DNA of 15,910 bases from a bacterium. Its GTDB lineage: Bacteria; CAIWAD01. Both the position numbers and the translations under genes were made by a program. The notes under the pieces were generated by a model. It had not been told where the DNA came from. It ran no database searches and was given only the letters and a program-made list of their open reading frames with translations. The DNA is taken from contig JAUXWS010000085.1 in NCBI GenBank assembly GCA_030685015.1, positions 1-15,910 on the forward strand. The letters are read 5' to 3'. Shown in pieces: positions 8,044 through 14,186 of this stretch. Within the stretch, counting starts at the first letter, position 1. Every line of letters begins with the position of its first letter.

Positions 8044-9495
8044 TCAACGGCGCCAGAAGTGGCGGCTGAAGACGACCAGGACGGTGAGGAACTCAAGGCG
8101 TCCCAGCAGCATGTCGGCCGTCAGGAGGAGCTTGATGTCGGCGCCCAGGTGGGCGTAGTTGCCCATCGGTCCCATCCGGCCCAGTCCTGGGCCCGCGTTG
8201 GAAAGGCAGGCCGTCACGCCCGCCACCGCTTCGTCAAAGGCACAGCCCTGCCAGGCCAGGTACAGCGTGCTGATCCCCCAGAAACAAAAGTAGAAACCGA
8301 CGAGGGCCATCACGTCGAGGATCAATTCGTTGCCCAGCGTGCGGCCACCGAAACGGGCGGGCGAAATGGCCTGCGGTTGAAGGGTGCGGCGCAGCACCTT
8401 GCGCAGGATGGCCAACACCATCCCCAGCCGGATCGTTTTCAGTCCACCGGAGGTGGAACCCGCCATGCCGCCCACCACCATGAGTCCCACCAGCGTGAGG
8501 CCGGCGAAGGAGGGCCACAGGTTGTAGTCCTCCGTGGCGAAGCCGGCCGTGGTGAAAAGGGATGCGACCTGGAAGGCGCTTGCCCGCAGGGCGCGCGACC
8601 ACTCCCAGCCCAGTTCGCCGATGAGCAGGATGCCGATGAGGACGGTCGCGGCGACGAAGAGGCCGAGAAAGAGACGCAGTTCCCCGTCACGCAACACGGC
8701 GCGCCAGTCCCGCTTTCTCACCAGGATGTAGTAGAGGGTGAAGTTGATGCCCGAAAGCAGCATGAAGACGGTGATGACCCACTCGATGGCCGGACTGGCG
8801 AAGGTGGCGATGGAGGTGTCTCGGGTGGAGAATCCGCCCGTGGCGATGGTGCCGAAGCTGTGGGCCACTGCGTCGTAGAGGTCCATCCCGAAGAGCCAGA
8901 GCAGGGCGGCGCAGGCCACGTTAAGGGACAGGTAGACGATGAGCAGGATGCGCACCGTGTCCTTCAGCCTCGGAGTCAGCTTCTCGGCGATGGGTCCGGC
9001 GGCCTCCGCGCGGAAGAGCGACATGCCGCCAGCGCCCATCATGGGCAGGATGACGAGGGCGAAGAGCACGATGCCGAAGCCGCCCACGAAATGGGTGAAG
9101 CAGCGCCAGAAGCCCACGCCGCGGCTGAGGGCGGAAGGTTGGGTGAGAATGCTGGAGCCAGTGGTGGTGAAACCGCTCATGGACTCGAAGAGGGCATCGG
9201 TGAAGGCGGGAACCTGTCCGGAAAGCACGAAGGGCAGGGTGCCAAACAGGGCCATGAGCAGCCAACTGAGGGTGACGGCGGCAAAGCTCTCGCGCACGGT
9301 CATCTCGCCCTGGACCCGTCTTCCCGCCAACACGGCGGCCGCACCCGTCCCGGCGGTGATCAGCGCGCTGCCCAGCAGGGCGACGCGATCTCCCTCGCCG
9401 TGATAGCAGAAGCTTATGGCCAACGGGATCAACATGGCTACGCCCAGACAGAACAGCACCCAGCCCAGGAGTCGTCCAATGCGAAGTACTTTCAT
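8044..9495 (-). CDS. trkH: TrkH-family potassium uptake pore protein, copy 2
   Basis: This 483-aa protein aligns along its length with the 482-aa trkH copy next to it. The filter loops read TTTGSS (110-115), ATGGFST (218-224), TTAGFAT (315-321) and SNAGPG (432-437); the glycines are kept, but loops three and four differ from copy 1 (TTTGFST, SNIGPG). GGMAGSTSGGLK (342-353) matches the conserved segment of the family. It is an inner-membrane K+ uptake subunit expected to work with TrkA. The ATG at 9495 lies four bases after the trkA stop, so it is surely co-transcribed with trkA and is the copy physically closest to it. The tandem arrangement suggests an old duplication with divergence, since the two proteins differ at many positions. 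Confidence 0.95.
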   Translation of the reverse strand: MKVLRIGRLLGWVLFCLGVAMLIPLAISFCYHGEGDRVALLGSALITAGTGAAAVLAGRRVQGEMTVRESFAAVTLSWLLMALFGTLPFVLSGQVPAFTDALFESMSGFTTTGSSILTQPSALSRGVGFWRCFTHFVGGFGIVLFALVILPMMGAGGMSLFRAEAAGPIAEKLTPRLKDTVRILLIVYLSLNVACAALLWLFGMDLYDAVAHSFGTIATGGFSTRDTSIATFASPAIEWVITVFMLLSGINFTLYYILVRKRDWRAVLRDGELRLFLGLFVAATVLIGILLIGELGWEWSRALRASAFQVASLFTTAGFATEDYNLWPSFAGLTLVGLMVVGGMAGSTSGGLKTIRLGMVLAILRKVLRRTLQPQAISPARFGGRTLGNELILDVMALVGFYFCFWGISTLYLAWQGCAFDEAVAGVTACLSNAGPGLGRMGPMGNYAHLGADIKLLLTADMLLGRLEFLTVLVVFSRHFWRR

Positions 9496-9499
9496 CCGA

Positions 9500-10846
9500 T
9501 CATCCGAAGTACTTCTCGAGGTCGGGCAGGCGCTCGTCGAGGGTGACCACCATCACCAGGTCGCCCGGCTCCACCTGGTCCTGTCCGCGGGGCACGAAAG
9601 CGGCGCCGCGGCGCTGGATGCCGGCCAGGAGCGCTTGCTCGGGGAGGTCGAGGCGGGCGATGGGCTGCTTGCAGAGGCGACTCTCCGGCGGAATGCGGAA
9701 GCTGGCGACAAGCGCTCCCGAGCCGGAGAGGGTGAGGCGCTGCTGCAGCTGGCCCACGCGGATGTAGCGCAGGATCTCCTGGGCGGCGATGAGGCGCTCG
9801 TTGATGCCCACGTCCAGGCCGATCGTCTTGATGATGGGCATGTAGTCCGCCCGCCGCACCAGCGTGATGGTGCGTTTCACCCCCAGGTGCTTGGCCACGA
9901 GGCAAGTGATGATGTTGTCCTCCTCGTCGCCGGTGAGGGAAAGGAGGACGTCCATGTCGCCCAGGGCGTGCTGGGCCATGGTGTCGATCTCCTTGCCCGA
10001 GGCGCTGAAAATGTCGATGCGGGGCAGGCGCTCGGCCAGGTCGTACTCGGAGATCCAGGTGTCGGTGTGGGTGGTGAAGAGCTTGACGTTGGCGCCGCCC
10101 ACTTTCTGCAGGTCCTCGGCCACCGCCACGGCGATGCGGCTGGAGCCGAGGATCATGACGTGGCGGCTGCGGGCGTCGGCGATGCCCGTCATGCGGAAGA
10201 TCTCGACGGAATCGCGCGAACGCACGGCGAAGGTGACGGTGTCCCCGGCGCGCAGCACGTCCTCTCCGCGCGGGATGCTGGTGAGGCCCTGGGAGACGCG
10301 CGCCACGATGCGGTAACTGATGCGGTCGTACTTCTGCGCCAGCTTGATCAGGTTGCGCCCGTCCAACGGGCCGCCCTTCTCCACGGTGAGGGAGATCATG
10401 CGGATCTGCCCGCCCAGGAAGTCGCTGTAGTCCTTGACAGCGCTGTGGAGCAGCAGGTCCATGATCGCCTTGGCCGCCGCCTTCTCCGGGTTGACGGTGA
10501 GGGTGGCCTGGCCCAGGCGCTTGATCTCCTCGGTCAGCTCGTCGCTGCGGATGCGGGCGATGCGATTGGCCACGCCCAGGCGCTCGCCGGCCATGCAGGC
10601 CAGCAGGTTGATCTCGTCGATGTTGGTGGCGGCCACCAGGTAGTCCGCGCCTTTGGCGCCGGCCTTCTCCAGCACACTCTGCAGGGTGCCGCTGCCGTGG
10701 ACGACGGCGATGTCCAGCTGGTCGGCCAGCTCCTGCAGGCGGGGGCCGTTCTGGTCGACGAGGGTGACGTCGACCTGGGTCTCGCGGCTGAGGACGCGGG
10801 CCAGATAGCTGCCCACGTCCCCGGCGCCGATGATGATGACTCTCAT
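9500..10846 (-). CDS. trkA: Trk system gating protein TrkA (two RCK units)
   Basis: The ATG at 10846 gives a 448-aa protein, the usual TrkA length, beginning MRVIIIGAGDVGS; a longer frame upstream is only the overlapping gene in another frame. There are two RCK_N-RCK_C units. The first has a complete Rossmann glycine motif, GAGDVG (7-12), and Asp31 at the end of strand two, consistent with NAD(H) binding. The second has the degenerate motif GSSRIA (244-249), common in second halves of TrkA. RCK_C domains lie at about 145-225 and 370-448. The protein forms a cytoplasmic ring that gates TrkH in response to nucleotides, and in some bacteria RCK_C domains bind c-di-AMP. It overlaps the upstream 190-aa gene in ATGA and precedes trkH copy 2 by 4 bp. 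Confidence 0.96.
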   Translation of the reverse strand: MRVIIIGAGDVGSYLARVLSRETQVDVTLVDQNGPRLQELADQLDIAVVHGSGTLQSVLEKAGAKGADYLVAATNIDEINLLACMAGERLGVANRIARIRSDELTEEIKRLGQATLTVNPEKAAAKAIMDLLLHSAVKDYSDFLGGQIRMISLTVEKGGPLDGRNLIKLAQKYDRISYRIVARVSQGLTSIPRGEDVLRAGDTVTFAVRSRDSVEIFRMTGIADARSRHVMILGSSRIAVAVAEDLQKVGGANVKLFTTHTDTWISEYDLAERLPRIDIFSASGKEIDTMAQHALGDMDVLLSLTGDEEDNIITCLVAKHLGVKRTITLVRRADYMPIIKTIGLDVGINERLIAAQEILRYIRVGQLQQRLTLSGSGALVASFRIPPESRLCKQPIARLDLPEQALLAGIQRRGAAFVPRGQDQVEPGDLVMVVTLDERLPDLEKYFG

Positions 10847-11415
10847 GTTGTCCCGTAATTGACACAAGCCTCGCCGGCGCAGGCGCCGTCCATGGGGCAG
10901 CCTGCTCCGCCCAGCAGGCCCTCGCAGCGGCCGCAGGAGGGGGAGGGGCGGGCTTCCGCCCGATCGGGGCGCGACAAAGCCTCCGCCCCGCCGTCTCCCA
11001 GCAGGCGGTCCAGCACCACGCGCCGCCCCGCCTCCTCGGCGGCGGCCAGCGCCGCCACGCAGGCGGCGGGGTCCTCGCCCAGGCAGACGATCTGGCCCTC
11101 CAGCCTGACCAGAAGCCCGCCGCCGGGCAGTCCGCCCCGTCCCTCGGGGTCCGTCCCCAGTTGAAGGCCCCCGGCCGCCAGCCCGTAGAGAAGGGTGACA
11201 GGAAAGGCGGCCCGCTCCCGCCGCGCCGCGCGGCCGTCTCCCAGCACGCGGCATAGCCGCGCCAGCAGCCGCTCCTCCAGGCGATCCGCCTGGTAGCGCA
11301 ACAATCCGTGGTCGTGCGTGCGCCAGAGCAGGCCCGCCCGCTCCGGCAGCAGGCCACAGCGCCGGCCCTCCTCCAGGGCCCGACGGGCCCCTTCACGGTA
11401 GAAGGCGGCCTCCAT
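10843..11415 (-). CDS. Unknown 190-aa protein with Cys-rich C-terminus
   Basis: I do not recognise a family. The gene is supported by its position: the ATG at 11415 lies one base after the serS stop (TGAGATG) and its stop overlaps the trkA start (ATGA). The N-terminal half (1-70) is Arg/Glu/Leu-rich and probably helical; the middle (71-140) looks like a mixed alpha/beta fold (FPVTLLYGLAAGGLQLG, then GLLVRLEGQIVCLGEDP). The tail is striking: Cys161, 164, 173, 179 and 184, spaced C-x2-C-x8-C-x5-C-x4-C, ending VNYGTT. Such clusters often bind zinc or an iron-sulphur centre, but that is a guess. No signal peptide or membrane helix is seen, so it is likely cytoplasmic. Its place between serS and trkA hints at a link with either, without proof. 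Confidence 0.75.
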   Translation of the reverse strand: MEAAFYREGARRALEEGRRCGLLPERAGLLWRTHDHGLLRYQADRLEERLLARLCRVLGDGRAARRERAAFPVTLLYGLAAGGLQLGTDPEGRGGLPGGGLLVRLEGQIVCLGEDPAACVAALAAAEEAGRRVVLDRLLGDGGAEALSRPDRAEARPSPSCGRCEGLLGGAGCPMDGACAGEACVNYGTT

Positions 11416-11416
11416 C

Positions 11417-12685
11417 TCAGCCGATCCGCTCGCGGCCGCCCATCCAGGGGCGCAGGGCGGGCGGCACCGTCACCCCGCCGTCCTCCGTCTGCCAGGTCTC
11501 GAGCAGGGCGACGATGAGGCGGCTGGTGGCCAGGCCGCTGCCGTTCAAGGTGTGCAGGAACTGGGGCTTGCCCCCCTTGTCCTTGTAGCGCATGTTGCCG
11601 CGCCGCGCCTGGAAGTCGGCGAAGCTGCTGCAGGAGCTGCATTCCAGGTAGCGGCCCTCGGCCGGACTCCACACCTCCAGGTCGTAGGTGCGGGCGCTGG
11701 CGAAGGAGAGATCCCCCGTGCAGAGGGCCAGCACGCGGTAGTGCAGGCCCAGGCGGCGCAGCACCTCCTCGGCGTGGCCGCGCAGGGCATTGAGGGCGGC
11801 GTCGCTCTCCTCCGGGCGCACGAACTGGACCAGCTCCACCTTGTTGAACTGGTGGACGCGCAGGAAGCCGCGCACCTCCTTGCCGTAGCTGCCCGCCTCC
11901 CGCCGGAAGCAGGCGCTGTAGCCGGCGTAGCGCAGGGGCAGGCTCTCGCCGGGCAGCACCTCGTCCCGGTGCAGGTTGGTGATGGGCACCTCGGCGGAGG
12001 GGATGGCGAAGAGCTCGTCCTTCCCGCAGTGGTACATGTCCTCTTCCATCTTGGGCAGCTGGCCCGTGGCGGTCATGGACTCGCGGTTGGCCAGGAAGGG
12101 CGGGAAGACCTCGGTGTAGCCGTGCTCGCCCGTCTGGAGGTCCAGCATGAAGTTGATCAAGGCCCGCTCCAGACGCGCCCCCAGCCCCTTGTAGACCGGA
12201 AAGCCGCTCCCGGCGATCTTCGCCCCGCGGGGGAAGTCGAGGATGTCCAGCGCCTCGCCCAGCTCCAGGTGGTTGCGCGGCGTGAAGGCGAAGGGCGGCT
12301 TCTCCCCCCACTCCGCCACCACCACGTTGTCCCGCTCGTCGCGGCCGACGGGGGTCTCCGGGTGGGGCGTGTTGGGCAGCCGCATGAGCAGCCAGCCCTG
12401 CCGCTCGTCCACCTCCTTCAGCTCGGCGTCCACGGCCTTGATGCGCTCCCCCACCTCGCGCATGGCGGCGATGCGCGAGGCGGCGTCGCCGCCCGCCCGC
12501 TGCACCTCGGCGATGGCCCTGGACTCGGCGTTGCGCACGGCCTTCAGCTTCTCGCTCTCCTGCAGGAGGGCCAGGCGCCGGCCATCCAGGGCCAGGATCT
12601 CGTCCAGGTCCAGCTCGGGGCTTTTGGTGCGCAGGGCCGCCAGCACGGCCTCGGGCTTCTCGCGGATGCGGCGCAGGTCCAGCAT
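11417..12685 (-). CDS. serS: Seryl-tRNA synthetase
   Basis: The ATG at 12685, six bases after AAGGAAG, gives 422 aa, the normal bacterial SerRS length; the frame further upstream lacks sense and is excluded. The enzyme charges tRNA-Ser with serine in the cytoplasm. Residues 30-100 form the N-terminal coiled-coil arm that contacts the long variable arm of tRNA-Ser. Class II motif 1 is near 169-196, the serine-binding segment reads PSAEVPIT (229-236, Ser where TAE is more common), motif 2 spans FRREAGSYGKE (260-270) and on to HQF, and motif 3 is GSGLATSRL (382-390). All catalytic parts are present. It is the first gene of the long minus-strand run that continues into the potassium genes, behind a leader containing a large hairpin. 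Confidence 0.97.
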   Translation of the reverse strand: MLDLRRIREKPEAVLAALRTKSPELDLDEILALDGRRLALLQESEKLKAVRNAESRAIAEVQRAGGDAASRIAAMREVGERIKAVDAELKEVDERQGWLLMRLPNTPHPETPVGRDERDNVVVAEWGEKPPFAFTPRNHLELGEALDILDFPRGAKIAGSGFPVYKGLGARLERALINFMLDLQTGEHGYTEVFPPFLANRESMTATGQLPKMEEDMYHCGKDELFAIPSAEVPITNLHRDEVLPGESLPLRYAGYSACFRREAGSYGKEVRGFLRVHQFNKVELVQFVRPEESDAALNALRGHAEEVLRRLGLHYRVLALCTGDLSFASARTYDLEVWSPAEGRYLECSSCSSFADFQARRGNMRYKDKGGKPQFLHTLNGSGLATSRLIVALLETWQTEDGGVTVPPALRPWMGGRERIG

Positions 12686-12691
12686 GGGGGA

Positions 12692-12698
12692 CTTCCTT
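12692..12698 (-). promoter_or_regulatory. Ribosome binding site of serS
   Basis: AAGGAAG on the minus strand, six bases before the ATG at 12685. It fixes the serS start against longer in-frame alternatives that extend to 12787. Confidence 0.75.
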
Positions 12699-12707
12699 GT
12701 GCATGAC

Positions 12708-12741
12708 AACGGCCGGTGGCGGACCAACCGCCCCGGCCGTT
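12708..12741 (-). promoter_or_regulatory. Large GC hairpin in the serS leader
   Basis: The arms at 12708-12722 and 12728-12741 pair along 14 bp with one bulged base, around a 5-base loop. It lies between the pfk terminator candidate and the serS ribosome site, which begins 9 bases past the stem on the minus strand. No T run follows, so read-through control, an RNA stability element or a leader structure are all possible. It does not show T-box features. Confidence 0.45.
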
Positions 12742-12788
12742 GCGTCAGGGTTCGCCGGAAGGTCGAAACTGGCTCCCGCTCATCCAAA

Positions 12789-12805
12789 CCGGCGGGCGCC
12801 GCCGG
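12789..12805 (-). terminator. Candidate intrinsic terminator after the phosphofructokinase gene
   Basis: CCGGCGG (12789-12795) and CCGCCGG (12799-12805) form a perfect 7-bp stem with a 3-base loop, starting one base after the TGA stop. On the minus strand it is followed by TTTGG, a minimal T run. Short and weak for a terminator, but in the right place. Confidence 0.5.
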
Positions 12806-12806
12806 A

Positions 12807-14015
12807 TCAGTAGTCGCCGGTCATGATCATGAGCGGCTTGGCCTCGAAGCGCTCGTAGACCGGCCGCAGGCGGTCCGTCGAGTAGAACTTGGCCACGTCC
12901 ACCAGCTTCTTGGTGCTGGTCACCACACCGATGGGCACGTGGTCGTAGCGGCCGTTGCGCACGCAGATGAGGCGCCCGTCGTTGCCGTCCAGGATGAGGT
13001 CCATGGCCAGGTTGCCGAAGGCCATGGGCACGATGGAGTCGGTGGCGTCGGGGTCGCCGCAGCGCACCAGGTAGCCCAGGCGCTGGTTGATCACGTTGAT
13101 GCGGCGGCCCTGGTTGTACTTCACCGACAACTCCTTCAGCTTGCTGCTGACCAGGTCGCCGACGCCGCCCAGCTTCTTGTGCCCGAACATGTCCTGCTCG
13201 TGGTTCTCGTAGGCCATCTCCTCCATGCCCTGGAAGCGCGCCCCCTCGCTCACCAGCGCCACGCTGTACTTGGAGGGGTTGGAGAAGCGGTCCGCCGTCA
13301 TCAGCTCGCAGAGGCGTTCGATGTCGAAGACATGCTCGGGGATGACGCAGCGGTTGGCCGCTCCCGCCATGGTGGGAAGCAGGGCCGTGTACCCGGCGTA
13401 GCGGCCGAAGACCTCCAGCACCAGGAAGCGCTCGTGGCTGCCGGCGCTGGTGCGCAGGGCGTGGGTCAGCTCGATGGTGCGCGTCACGCAGGTGGAAAAT
13501 CCGATGCAGTAGTCCGTGCCCGGCACGTCGTTGTCCATCGTCTTGGGGATGGCCAGGACCCTGACGCCCTCTTTGTGCAGGCGCACGCCGTAGGAGAGGG
13601 TGTCGTCGCCGCCGATGGGCACCAGGTGGTTGATCCCCAGCCAGGCCAGATTCTGAAGCACTTCCGCGGTCAGGTCGTTGGTCTCGGCGCCGTAGGCGTC
13701 CAGCAGGTGCTCGGGCACGTTGGCCTTCGGCACGTGGCTGGGCCGCGTGCGCGAGGTATGGAGGAAGGTGCCGCCCGTGCGCCCCACCTTGTTGACGATG
13801 TTCTCGGTCAGCTCGATGACGCACTCGCTGTTGTCGGCGCCCTTGTCGCGCTTCAGCTCGATCAGGCCCGCCCAGCCACGGCGGATGCCCAGCACGCGGT
13901 AGCCCTCGCGGATGGCCCGCACGGTGAGGGCGCGGATGGCCGGGTTGAGTCCCGGCACGTCGCCGCCCCCCGTCAGGATGCCGATCGTCCCCTTGTTCGT
14001 CTTCACCGCCGCCAT
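12807..14015 (-). CDS. Phosphofructokinase with PPi-type active-site signature
   Basis: The ATG at 14015, five bases after AAGGAG, gives 402 aa. The enzyme family phosphorylates fructose 6-phosphate to the 1,6-bisphosphate in glycolysis. Visible motifs are TGGGDVPGLN (15-24, phosphate-donor loop), IGGDDT (134-139), PKTMDND (157-163, catalytic Asp161/Asp163) and EVFGRYAGY (201-209, substrate binding). In ATP-dependent PFKs the donor site has Gly in GGDGS and Gly in PGTIDND; here they are Asp138 and Lys158. This Asp/Lys pair marks pyrophosphate-dependent enzymes (PFP), whose reaction is reversible. PPi use is therefore the best prediction, though annotation pipelines may just call it 6-phosphofructokinase. 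It appears monocistronic, divergent from the beta-helix gene, with a hairpin right after its stop. Confidence 0.93.
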   Translation of the reverse strand: MAAVKTNKGTIGILTGGGDVPGLNPAIRALTVRAIREGYRVLGIRRGWAGLIELKRDKGADNSECVIELTENIVNKVGRTGGTFLHTSRTRPSHVPKANVPEHLLDAYGAETNDLTAEVLQNLAWLGINHLVPIGGDDTLSYGVRLHKEGVRVLAIPKTMDNDVPGTDYCIGFSTCVTRTIELTHALRTSAGSHERFLVLEVFGRYAGYTALLPTMAGAANRCVIPEHVFDIERLCELMTADRFSNPSKYSVALVSEGARFQGMEEMAYENHEQDMFGHKKLGGVGDLVSSKLKELSVKYNQGRRINVINQRLGYLVRCGDPDATDSIVPMAFGNLAMDLILDGNDGRLICVRNGRYDHVPIGVVTSTKKLVDVAKFYSTDRLRPVYERFEAKPLMIMTGDY

Positions 14016-14020
14016 GGCTG

Positions 14021-14026
14021 CTCCTT
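14021..14026 (-). promoter_or_regulatory. Ribosome binding site of the phosphofructokinase gene
   Basis: AAGGAG on the minus strand, five bases before the ATG at 14015. It selects this start over a much longer open frame reaching 14939, which would run antisense to the beta-helix gene. Confidence 0.8.
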
Positions 14027-14055
14027 GCTGCTTGACGGGACCCAATGTAGCGCCT

Positions 14056-14079
14056 CGGCCCCGTCCCGCGCCGGGGCCG
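14056..14079. repeat. Inverted repeat in the divergent intergenic region
   Basis: CGGCCCCG (14056-14063) and CGGGGCCG (14072-14079) are exact inverted repeats with an 8-base spacer. They lie in the 171-bp gap between the divergent phosphofructokinase and beta-helix genes. It could be an operator or a leader hairpin of the phosphofructokinase mRNA. I found no convincing -35/-10 pair in this gap; TTGTCC near 14105 with TATTTG is spaced too widely to trust. Confidence 0.35.
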
Positions 14080-14173
14080 GCCATCAAGCCCCGCCCGAAT
14101 TCGCTTGTCCCTGGCCCTCGGCTTTGCCGTATTTGAGCTGTGAGCACCGGCCTGCCCCCGGCCGCATGCAAAC

Positions 14174-14179
14174 AGGAAA
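14174..14179 (+). promoter_or_regulatory. Ribosome binding site of the beta-helix gene
   Basis: AGGAAA, seven bases before the ATG at 14187. It favours this start, which places the signal peptide at the very N-terminus, over the in-frame ATG at 14166. Confidence 0.6.
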
Positions 14180-14186
14180 CACCGCC

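Noticed and set aside
5831-9546. Long plus-strand open frames opposite ybbR and both trkH genes
   Set aside because: Gln/Asp/His-rich nonsense-like translations antisense to well-supported membrane proteins.
9500-11254. Extended TrkA with about 136 extra N-terminal residues
   Set aside because: The extension is the out-of-frame reading of the overlapping 190-aa gene; TrkA begins with its Rossmann strand at 10846.
9492-12704. Minus-strand open frame of 1070 codons over serS, the unknown gene and trkA
   Set aside because: It reads the real genes out of frame; the Arg/Pro/Gly-rich product has no domain sense.
12686-12788. T-box or other riboswitch upstream of serS
   Set aside because: Only a simple hairpin is present; no T-box bulge sequence or specifier stem was recognised, and the leader is too short.
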